A program made the translations under genes and the position numbers. A stretch of DNA of 9,380 bases from the NCBI GenBank assembly GCA_946887105.1, contig CAMPKJ010000194.1, positions 1-9,380 of the forward strand, read 5' to 3'. This document shows, in pieces, positions 1-7,100 of this stretch. Every line of letters begins with the position of its first letter. Position 1 is the stretch's first letter. Under the pieces are notes generated by a model that was given only the letters and a program-made list of their open reading frames with translations, was not told where the DNA came from and ran no database searches. The DNA is from an uncultured Acidobacteriota bacterium. Its GTDB lineage: Bacteria; Acidobacteriota; Thermoanaerobaculia; Gp7-AA8.

Positions 1-1563
1 TTGCTGCGGAATGCGACGGTGACGGACCGCGACGCCCTGATCATCGATCCGGGCGCGCGCACCATCCCCGGCAAGAAGAACATGGGCAGGAAGCCTGGCG
101 GCAAAGCGCACACGTTCGATACAGGCAAGTTCCTCGGCACGGCTGTGTACCTCGGCGAACTGAAGACGGATGATGCAGGGCGGCTCATTGTGCTGGGCGG
201 ACGCGGCGTTTCGGCATCGCACGACGGAACGAAAGCCGTGACATTCGCGAACAACGAAGGGTGGCACGATGATGTCTCCGACGGTCCCGTCACCGCGACC
301 GTTCACTACAAGGGCGAAAATCTGCGTGTCGATCCTGCGTGGGTCGTCGTCGCGCCGCCGAACTACGCACCGATGCAGAAGTCGGTGCGCACGATGTGGG
401 ATCTGATGCGCGACGTCGCCATCACGGCGAAGACGCTGCCGAAGCCGGCCCGTCCTTCGTTCGAGCGCGACATCCGCCCGCTGTTCGAGCGCATGACCCG
501 GCTGCAATGGGTGAACGCCGGTTTCGCCGGCGCGTTCGGATGGCAGACGCCGCAGGACTTCACGCAGCCGGAATGGCTCGAGCGGCTTTCCGAGCCGGGC
601 GCCACGAATCGCGAGCTGCGCCGCACCATCGCCAATCACTTCCGCGTTTTCGATCGCGATTCGTATTCGCCGACTCCGTGGCCGTGGCTGTACGGCGACG
701 CGATGAACATTCCGCCCGCGGCGACGCCGCGGCAGAACGCGTCACTGACCGATACGCAGCTCGCGTTCCTCGTGCAGTGGGCGGACGGCGATTTCGACGC
801 CGACTACCAGCCGAATCCCAAACCGCCGCGCCGCATCGAAGACGTGCCGGTCGCGGAGCAGCCGGACGTGCTCACGAAGGCGGCGATGGAAGACTGTCTC
901 GCGGACGCGTTCCATCCCGGCTGCGAGATGACCTGGCCGATGCGCACCGCCTCGATGTACATGGCGCCGTTCCGCCTCCTGCACGCGCCCGAGGGATGGA
1001 TCGAGCCGCAATACGCACCTCCGGTCGACTCGGCATTGAGCCTGCCGAACGGCCCGCTGGCCGGACAGGTGCCGGGCGGCATCACGCGCTGGATGGCCAT
1101 CCCGTGGCAGACCGATACGGCCAGTTGCCGCTCCGGCTACACGCGCAGCTACGATCCGTACGTGCCGTCGTTCTGGCCGGCGCGCGTGCCGAACAACGTG
1201 CTCACCGAGGAGAACTACGCGAAGGTCATGAATGAGAAGTTGCCGCTCGGCGAGCGCCTGGCCGCATTCGCACAACGCTCGCTCTGGATCCGTCCCCTCG
1301 GCACCACCAACTACACCGATCAGATCAACAACATGGTCGATCACTTCGGCGCGCTGGGCGTCGTCGAGGTGCGCAAGGGACCAGGCGATCGCGAGAACTT
1401 CCCGGCCACGCTCGAAGTCGAACAACTCGCGCCGAAGCCGAAAGGAAAAGTGAAGGCGCTGCTGGCGGCGATGCCGGAGTCGCTGGCGCCGGAAGAAGAT
1501 GTCGACCTGACCGGCATCGAGAAGGTGAATCGCTTCCCGCACGGACTCTCGCAGCGGCGGTGA
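1..1563 (+). CDS. LodA/GoxA-family CTQ-dependent amino-acid oxidase, 5'-truncated by the window edge
   Basis: The visible 520 residues match the central and C-terminal parts of the LodA/GoxA quinoprotein family. These enzymes oxidatively deaminate an amino acid (LodA: lysine epsilon-amine; GoxA: glycine) and release H2O2 and ammonia, using a cysteine-tryptophylquinone made from the protein's own side chains. Family-like signatures are the LIIDPGAR stretch (13-20), VYLGEL (49-54), FANNEGWHDDVSDGPVTATV (82-101), WVVVAPP (114-120), FHPGCEMTW (304-312), WMAIPWQTDTASC (364-376), FWPARVPNNVL (391-401), and the closing DLTGIEKVNRFPHGL. The best candidate CTQ pair is Cys308 with Trp369, 61 residues apart; LodA uses Cys516 and Trp581, 65 apart. 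This assignment is from memory and unaligned. Family members are usually about 650-730 residues, so roughly 130-200 N-terminal residues lie to the left. The TTG at base 1 is therefore probably an internal Leu codon, not a start. No signal peptide can be judged. The flavoprotein gene downstream supports the call. Substrate is unknown, so no symbol is given. Confidence 0.9.
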   Translation: MLRNATVTDRDALIIDPGARTIPGKKNMGRKPGGKAHTFDTGKFLGTAVYLGELKTDDAGRLIVLGGRGVSASHDGTKAVTFANNEGWHDDVSDGPVTATVHYKGENLRVDPAWVVVAPPNYAPMQKSVRTMWDLMRDVAITAKTLPKPARPSFERDIRPLFERMTRLQWVNAGFAGAFGWQTPQDFTQPEWLERLSEPGATNRELRRTIANHFRVFDRDSYSPTPWPWLYGDAMNIPPAATPRQNASLTDTQLAFLVQWADGDFDADYQPNPKPPRRIEDVPVAEQPDVLTKAAMEDCLADAFHPGCEMTWPMRTASMYMAPFRLLHAPEGWIEPQYAPPVDSALSLPNGPLAGQVPGGITRWMAIPWQTDTASCRSGYTRSYDPYVPSFWPARVPNNVLTEENYAKVMNEKLPLGERLAAFAQRSLWIRPLGTTNYTDQINNMVDHFGALGVVEVRKGPGDRENFPATLEVEQLAPKPKGKVKALLAAMPESLAPEEDVDLTGIEKVNRFPHGLSQRR

Positions 1564-1572
1564 TGATGACCG

Positions 1573-1661
1573 GTTCCTCGGAGTGCCTCGGAGTCCCTCG
1601 GTTCCTCGGCGTGTCCGGCCCCTCCGAGGAACTCCGAGGAACCCGAGGAACTCCGAGGAAC
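1573..1661. repeat. Inverted array of a ~10-bp repeat (CTCCGAGGAA) in the spacer between the LodA-like and LodB-like genes
   Basis: The right arm (1622-1661) holds four head-to-tail copies of CTCCGAGGAA, at 1622, 1632, 1642 (one base short) and 1651. The left arm (1573-1609) holds four copies of the reverse complement (TTCCTCGGAG and variants) at 1574, 1584, 1594 and 1602. The arms are separated by about 12 bases (1610-1621), so the RNA can form one long hairpin of roughly 35 imperfect pairs, with a perfect 11-bp base (1573-1583 with 1651-1661). There is no T-tract, so it does not look like an intrinsic terminator. It fills nearly all of the 100-bp gap and includes the Shine-Dalgarno of the next gene. 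Its origin, whether a palindromic repetitive element or slipped-strand expansion, is not known. Confidence 0.9.
1655..1659 (+). promoter_or_regulatory. Shine-Dalgarno (GAGGA) for the LodB-like gene, inside the repeat array
   Basis: GAGGA ends four bases before the GTG at 1664 and is part of the last CTCCGAGGAA repeat copy. It decides the start: the in-frame ATG at 1583 would translate the repeat array as 27 low-complexity residues ahead of the Rossmann fold, with no ribosome site of its own. Confidence 0.6.
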
Positions 1662-1663
1662 TC

Positions 1664-2737
1664 GTGCACGTAGATGTCCTGATCGTGGGTGCAGGGCCGG
1701 CCGGTGCAACGGCGGCCCTGAATCTCGCACCGTTGCGCAGCGTCGCCATCATCGAGCGCAACGCCGAGCCTGCACCGCGCATCGGCGAATCGCTTCCCGC
1801 CGCCGCGCGCCGCCTGTTTCGCGACATGGGCCTGCTCGAGTCCTTTCTCGCGGAAGGTCACGCGCCGTGCTACGGCAATCGCAGCGTCTGGGGCGATGGG
1901 CAGCCGCAGGAGGTCGACGCATTGCGCGATCCCGATGGACACGGCTGGCATCTCGATCGCGTGCGCTTCGAACGGTGGCTGCGCGATGCTGCTGCGTCGC
2001 GCGGTGCGCATCTCATCGCACCCGCGACGGTTGGGCGCATCGAACGCGACGGCGATGCATGGCGCGTCGAAACGGAGGCGATGACCATTCGTGCGTCGTT
2101 GCTCCTCGACGCCGCGGGACGCGCCGCACCAATCGCACGCCGCCTCGGCGCGCAAACGCGCATCGACGACCGGCTCGTCTGCGGATGGGTTTACGGACGC
2201 GATGCAGGCCGCGGCAGCCGCGGACTGACGTTCGTCGAATCGGCGGAGGATGGCTGGTGGTACACCGCGCCGATGCCGAACGGCCGTCGCGTGCTCGCGT
2301 TTCATACGGACGCCGATCTGCCAGCCGCCCGCATCGCGCGCGATCGCGATGCCTTGCTCGAACGCGCGCGCGCCACACGCGAGCTTGCGTCATGGCTCGA
2401 CGACGCGGGCTTCGTCGCGGACGAGACCGCGGGATTCACCGCCGCGCACAGCGCCACGCTCGAGCCGTGCGCGGGCGACGGATTCCTCGCCGCGGGTGAC
2501 GCCGCGCTGGCGTTCGATCCGCTGTCGTCGCAGGGACTGCTGAATGCGCTCTTCACCGGTCTCGCCGCCGCGGAGACCGCTGATTCGCATCTGCGCGGCG
2601 ATGCGGAGGCGTTGCGGCGATATCGCGAGACGATCTCCGGAATCGCGGCCGCGTATCGACGCCACCTGTCAACGTTCTACGCGATGGAGCAGCGCTGGCC
2701 GCGCGCGGCGTTCTGGGAGCGGCGTCGTAATTGCTAA
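1664..2737 (+). CDS. LodB-like FAD-dependent oxidoreductase, probable CTQ-maturation flavoprotein
   Basis: This is a 357-residue flavoprotein of the NAD(P)/FAD-dependent oxidoreductase type related to LodB, GoxB and tryptophan halogenases. Visible motifs are the N-terminal Rossmann dinucleotide fold GAGPAG (9-14), the acidic residue ending beta-2 (Glu31 in IIERN), RIGESLPAA (39-47), the DRVRFERW segment (98-105), DAAGR (149-153), EDGWWYTAPMPNGR (195-208), and the FAD-binding AGDAALAFDPLSSQG (277-291). In the LodA/LodB and GoxA/GoxB systems the flavoprotein is required for the oxygenation of the tryptophan that builds CTQ; the same role is inferred here from adjacency to the LodA-like gene. 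The GTG start at 1664 puts the Rossmann strand at residues 4-8, as is usual. An in-frame ATG at 1583 would add 27 residues encoded by the repeat array and is disfavoured. The protein should be cytoplasmic. Family call is solid; the exact LodB role is inferred. Confidence 0.87.
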   Translation: MHVDVLIVGAGPAGATAALNLAPLRSVAIIERNAEPAPRIGESLPAAARRLFRDMGLLESFLAEGHAPCYGNRSVWGDGQPQEVDALRDPDGHGWHLDRVRFERWLRDAAASRGAHLIAPATVGRIERDGDAWRVETEAMTIRASLLLDAAGRAAPIARRLGAQTRIDDRLVCGWVYGRDAGRGSRGLTFVESAEDGWWYTAPMPNGRRVLAFHTDADLPAARIARDRDALLERARATRELASWLDDAGFVADETAGFTAAHSATLEPCAGDGFLAAGDAALAFDPLSSQGLLNALFTGLAAAETADSHLRGDAEALRRYRETISGIAAAYRRHLSTFYAMEQRWPRAAFWERRRNC

Positions 2738-2748
2738 TAACGATCGGC

Positions 2749-2756
2749 AAGGAGGT
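2749..2756 (+). promoter_or_regulatory. Strong Shine-Dalgarno (AAGGAGGT)
   Basis: A near-perfect anti-16S match lies five bases before the ATG at 2762, the best ribosome site in the window. It suggests the small exported protein that follows is made at a high level relative to the enzyme genes upstream. Confidence 0.8.
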
Positions 2757-2761
2757 CTCTC

Positions 2762-3370
2762 ATGGGGAAGACCCTTGCTTTCATCACAGTCGCGGTTGTG
2801 TTGCTGTTGGCGCAACCGGCTGCCGCTTTGGAGTCCGATCGCGAACTGCTCGCGCTGGCAGCGATGCCTCTGGCCGTCGCGGCCGTTGCCGACATCGCGG
2901 AGGTTCCTCCCGGCGATCTGATCGATGTCGTCACGCTGCTCAATGACGCCGCTGTCCCGCCGGTGCAGTTCGTGGAAGTGGTGCGCCATGTGCCGGTGGC
3001 TTTGGCAGTCCAGGAAGACGGGCGATTCGTCGAGCTCGTGCGCCAGCAGGCACAGTCCGGCGTGCGCGGTACCGAGCTGGTGACGTTCATCGAGGAGCGG
3101 TTGTACACGTACGGTCTGCCTGCGACGGTGGACCTGAACGTCACCGCGCCGCGCGTGATCGAGCTCGAGGAAGACCGAATCGTGCCGGCGGTGGTCCACA
3201 CGCGCGTCGCCGAGGGGAGAACGCATCCGCATGGCGGTCCTCCGGGACAGCTCAAGAAAGCGGCGGGCGTGCAGACCGGCGCGGAAATCGTGCACGGCGG
3301 CAAACAGAAGGATCAGAAGTTCGCGCAAGGCAAAGGCAAGAACAGAGGCAAAGGAAAGGGGAAGGGATGA
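2762..3370 (+). CDS. Exported hypothetical protein with Lys/Gly-rich C-terminal tail
   Basis: I do not recognise a family for this 202-residue protein. It opens with a typical Sec signal peptide: Lys3, a hydrophobic run at 5-17, then QPAAA, with likely cleavage after Ala21 or Ala22. The mature part (about 24-146) looks helical at first, with acidic and hydrophobic residues and VPPGDLIDVVTLLNDAAVPP-type repeats of Val/Leu/Asp, then has a more beta-like segment around VDLNVTAPRVIELEEDRIVP. From about residue 150 the sequence is Gly, Pro, His and Lys rich and ends in a strongly basic GKGKNRGKGKGKG tail that should be disordered. The gene lies 24 bp after the flavoprotein gene on the same strand, so co-transcription with the oxidase pair is likely. 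It overlaps the next gene by ATGA. The tail could bind acidic polymers or the cell surface, but that is speculation. Confidence 0.85.
   Translation: MGKTLAFITVAVVLLLAQPAAALESDRELLALAAMPLAVAAVADIAEVPPGDLIDVVTLLNDAAVPPVQFVEVVRHVPVALAVQEDGRFVELVRQQAQSGVRGTELVTFIEERLYTYGLPATVDLNVTAPRVIELEEDRIVPAVVHTRVAEGRTHPHGGPPGQLKKAAGVQTGAEIVHGGKQKDQKFAQGKGKNRGKGKGKG
3351..3366 (+). promoter_or_regulatory. Purine-rich ribosome site for the lipoprotein gene, overlapping codons of the Lys/Gly tail
   Basis: The all-purine run AAGGAAAGGGGAAGGG sits directly before the ATG at 3367 and contains several Shine-Dalgarno-like cores (AAGGA, AGGGG). The same bases encode the last Lys/Gly codons of the upstream protein, so coding and initiation signals are superimposed. 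Confidence 0.55.
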
Positions 3371-3669
3371 GACACGCCACGCTTGCGATTCTGATGACGC
3401 TGTCTCTCGCGGTATGCCAGCAGAAAGAGACCGCGACGAACGGCGACGCTGCTCCGACAGCCGTTGCGGCAGCGACCGCACCGGCGCTCACGCCCGAACA
3501 GCTCGGCGAGCTCGGTGGCCTGATCACCAACAATCCCGATCGCGCCAATGAGCTGCTCGCGCAGCACAACATGACCCGCGAGTCGTTCGAGAAAGCCGTT
3601 CGCGAAGTCACGGAAAACGTCGACGCCTCGCGACGTTACACAGCGGCATATCGGAAAACGGCGGCCTGA
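3367..3669 (+). CDS. Small probable lipoprotein of unknown function
   Basis: This 100-residue protein has an Arg at position 2, a hydrophobic segment (4-16) and Cys17 in the context LAVC, followed by a polar QQKETATNGD linker. That is the layout of a lipoprotein signal, although Val at -1 is unusual because Ala, Gly or Ser is the norm; a plain membrane anchor or signal peptide remains possible. After an Ala/Thr-rich linker (about 27-41), residues 42-95 look like two or three amphipathic helices (LTPEQLGELGGLI, ANELLAQHNMTRESFEKAVREVTEN). I recognise no named domain. Its ATG overlaps the TGA of the preceding gene (ATGA), so translation is probably coupled and the two products are likely functional partners. 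The gene sits last in the presumed oxidase operon. Confidence 0.8.
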   Translation: MRHATLAILMTLSLAVCQQKETATNGDAAPTAVAAATAPALTPEQLGELGGLITNNPDRANELLAQHNMTRESFEKAVREVTENVDASRRYTAAYRKTAA

Positions 3670-3691
3670 GCGAACGCCCGCGCGGGAGGCC
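3663..3691. other. Possible weak hairpin after the lipoprotein gene
   Basis: GGCCT (3663-3667) can pair with AGGCC (3687-3691) around a short CCC/GGG stem (3677-3679 with 3684-3686). There is a nine-base bulge and no T-tract, so this is at most a weak 3'-end or attenuation structure between the lipoprotein and DinB-like genes. It may also be chance in GC-rich DNA. Confidence 0.2.
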
Positions 3692-3705
3692 GTGTTCTAG
3701 GCGGC

Positions 3706-4185
3706 ATGACGAACGACGCCTCCCTTCGCGCTCATCTGCTGACGCTTCTCGACAACGACAACGCCCACCTCCGCTTCGACGATGCGGTGAAGGACTTTCC
3801 GGTCGAGCTGCGCGGAAAACGTCCCGCGGGCGCGCCGCACTCGCCGTGGGAGCTGCTCGAACACTTGCGCATCGCGCAGTCGGACATCCTCGAGTTCACG
3901 CGCGACGCGAGCTTCGTCTCACCCGTGTTTCCCGCCGGCTACTGGCCATCGAGCGAGGCGCCGCCGAACGACACGGCCTGGGATGAGAGCGTCGCGGCGT
4001 TTCGCAAGGATCGCCAGGCCATGATCGATCTCCTCGGCGATGAGTCGATCGATCTGCATCAGCGCATCCCCCACGGCACCGGCCAGACCGTGCTGCGCGA
4101 GATCCTCGTCGCCGCCGATCACAACGCGTATCACCTCGGGCAGCTGGCCACCGTGCGCCAGATTCTCAGCGCTTCTCTTCCGTGA
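3706..4185 (+). CDS. DinB-like (DinB superfamily / DUF664-type) protein
   Basis: This 159-residue protein has the look of the DinB/YfiT metalloenzyme-like superfamily, a four-helix bundle that usually holds a divalent metal through three histidines. The expected triad is visible: His53 in the helix SPWELLEHLRIAQSDILEF, and His139 and His143 in the C-terminal AADHNAYHLGQL motif. Members include thiol-dependent transferases that use bacillithiol or mycothiol, and many proteins of unknown role; the substrate cannot be read from the sequence. Despite the name this is not the DNA polymerase IV also called DinB. The ATG at 3706 is the only sensible start. GGGAGG lies 16 bases upstream, too far to be a good ribosome site, and AGGCGG is too close. 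The gene is 36 bp after the lipoprotein gene on the same strand, so it may be read from the same transcript, but a functional link is not evident. Its 3' end overlaps the opposing gene by 20 bp. Confidence 0.85.
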   Translation: MTNDASLRAHLLTLLDNDNAHLRFDDAVKDFPVELRGKRPAGAPHSPWELLEHLRIAQSDILEFTRDASFVSPVFPAGYWPSSEAPPNDTAWDESVAAFRKDRQAMIDLLGDESIDLHQRIPHGTGQTVLREILVAADHNAYHLGQLATVRQILSASLP

Positions 4186-7100
4186 GCGTGGCCAGCGCGG
4201 AGACGCTGATGCCTTCCAGCGTCGACACGAGACTGCTCAGGTCTTCGACGCGCTCGAGGTTGGCGATGGCTTGCTTGATGCGCGGATCGCTGACGTTGCG
4301 ATAGCTCTTGAAGCGGTGCGCCATGAAGCGCAGCAGCGGGATGAGCGTGCCGTTGATCAGGTACGACTCCCGTGAGATGAGCGTCGGATCGGGAGGCGGC
4401 GCGGCGGCGATCGGCAGACGCGCGGCGTGCAGCTCGCGAAGCGCGAGCAGCGTCTCGTCGAGTTTCTGCAGGTACGGCGAGAGATCCGGCAGTTCCGGCG
4501 CTGCGGCGGGTGCGGACGCATCGGGCAGCGTGACGCCGGCGATCGCCTTGGCCACTTCGCCGATGCGGTCGGAGACGACGCTCAGCTCCGCCATCACGCG
4601 CGCGGCGGGATCGGCGTCCGTGCCGCCGAGGCGTTGCACGCGCGTGAAGCCGCGCTTGATCTCGTCCCAGCGCGCGCGTTGCGCGTCGGACATGCGGCCG
4701 CGGATCTCGGCGAGCTTGAGCAGGTTCTCTTCCGCGCCGGTGGTGAGCGTCTGCGCTTCGCCGAGATAGTGATCGTCGATGAGGCGCGCCAGCTCGGCGT
4801 CGTTCATCGCGGCGTTCACCTTCTCGGCGAGCTTGTTCATGTTGCGATACGAGCCCTGCAGCTTGAACGGCGGCTCGACGCGATACGCGCTCTGCTGCGC
4901 GGCCGACTGCACGTACTGGCGATTCACTTTCGCCAGCAGCTGCTGCACGCGCACGAGCTTCTTCATCACCGCCAGGATTTCGTTCAGCTCGACGGACGAG
5001 TAATCGTGCGAGAGCTGATCGCTCTGGATGGCCTCGCCGCGCGCCATGCGCACGAGCTTGTGCACGTCTTCCGGATCGCGCGTGAGCAGCGGCGCCGTGA
5101 CCGGATTCGACGTCAGCGCGTTCTCGATGTAGCTCAGCTCGAACAGCTCGTCGCGCCCCTGCAGCACCTCGCCGAGGTTGTAGACGTCGGCGCGGTTGGC
5201 GAGCATGTCCGGGATCTCGAACTTCTCGCCCGACTCCGTATACGGGTTGCCGGCCATGCACACGACGAAACGCTTGCCGCGCAGATCGTACGTGCGCGTC
5301 TCGCCGTTCCACACGCCTTCGATCTTGCGCTGCGCGTCGCAGAGCGAGATGAACTTCTGCAGCAGCTCCGCGTGCGTGTGCTGGATGTCGTCGATCATCA
5401 GCAGCACGTTGTTGCCCATCTCCAGCGCGAGATTGAGCTTCTGGATCTCCTGGCGTGCGGTGGCGTTCGGCGCCTCGTTCGGATCGAGCGAGCGGACGGA
5501 GTGCCCGAGCGCCGGACCGTTGATCTTCACGAACACCAGTCCCAGGCGGTTGGCGAGGTACTCGAGGAGCGTGGTCTTGCCGTACCCCGGCGGCGAGACG
5601 AGCAGCAGGAGGCCCATCAGGTCGGTGCGTTTCTTCTCGCCCGCGACGCCCATCTGCTTGGCCAGGTTGGCGCCGATCAGCGGCAGGTAGACCTCGGAGA
5701 TCAGCTTGTTGCGCACGAACGCCGACATCACCTTCGGCTGCAGTTCGTGCAGGCGAAGCCGTTTGCGTTCGCGATCGAGCATCGCGCTGCGTTTCTGCTG
5801 GTAGGCGCGGAACGCCGGCACGCGCTCGGTGGTGAAGCGGCCGAGGCGCGCCAGAAACTCGTCGAGCTCAACGTGCATCGTGCCGTTCACGATGCGCGGG
5901 TGCTGGCCGAGCAGGCCTTTGATCTCGGCAGTCGTGATCGCCGAGGAGCGTTCGCGCGCGAGCATGCCGTCCGTGACGATCGCCGCCGCGGCTTCGACGT
6001 TCGGGACGTACGCGTGCACGACCGCCCATTTGCGCGCCAGGTCCAGACCGCGCACGTCGATGTCGCACGTCGCGGACGTGCGCTGCACGAATCGGATCGG
6101 CTCGCGTGCGATCTCGGCGAAGAGATATGCGCCCGCGCCGTGCGTGTCGCCGAGGTCCACCGGCAGCCACGCGTCGATGGCCGATTGCAGCTCGGCAGCG
6201 AGCCCAGTCCCCTCTCCCCGCTCCGCGGGGAGAGGGGGATTCAGGTTGGCGAGCGCGCGGGCTTGCGTCGCCCACTGTTCTTTCAGCTTCTCGTCGTCGA
6301 AGTACGCCCAGAACAACACCGCCGCGGCGCGCGCGGCCGGCGTGTAGCGGAGCAGGTCCGCGGTCGAGAGCATGCCGCGCACTTTTTCGGCGATGAGCAT
6401 CGCGTCGTGATCGTGCACGCCGCGCTCGTAGCCTTCGTCGTAACGCGACGCGGCCGCGGCGCGAATGGAGGACCCCTCATCCGCGCTTCGCGCTACAGCG
6501 GGCGTGCCTTCAGTAGCCTTCTCCCCTCCGCTGAGGGGAGAAGGTGCCGCAGGCGGATGAGGGGCAATCCCCGCCGTGAACGCCAGGTACTCGCCCCGGT
6601 ACACCTCGCCCGTCTCCGACACCAGCTCCTGATCCCACACCTCCATCTCCGGCAGCGGTTCGAAGAAGCCGGTGCCGGTGATGTGCAGGTGCGGGACGCC
6701 TTCGCGCGGGACGATGGTCAGCTCGGTGGCCTGCGTGTTGACCGAGAAGCGGTACTCGCCGAAGCGAACCACGTTCCCGTCGCTCTCGAACAGCTCGCCG
6801 CGATCGCGCATCGTGCGCGCCGCTTCGTCGCGTGCGGTCTTGAGCCGGCCATCGATCTCGTCAGACCGGACGATGTCGCCGAGCTCGCGCAGTTTTTTCG
6901 AGGTCTCGCGCAGCTTGGCCACCATGGCGTCGCCGGCGAAGAAGGCGTTCAGCGCGTCGGTGTCGTGCATCGACTGCGCGCGCCGCGCGATGCCCTGCAG
7001 GATGCGCGTGGCCGCGGCATTGAGCTGTTCCGCGCGGCGCTGGCGCTGGTCGATCAGCGACTGCTTGCGCGCCGTGAGCGCCTCGTACACTTCTTCGCGT

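Noticed and set aside
1573..1661. The inverted repeat as a rho-independent terminator or a CRISPR array
   Set aside because: There is no T-tract after the stem, the next gene begins immediately, and the units are ~10 bp with no unique spacers between them.
742..2305. Long minus-strand open frames opposite the LodA-like and LodB-like genes
   Set aside because: They run through the repeat array and two well-supported plus-strand genes, are Arg-rich, and lack motifs.
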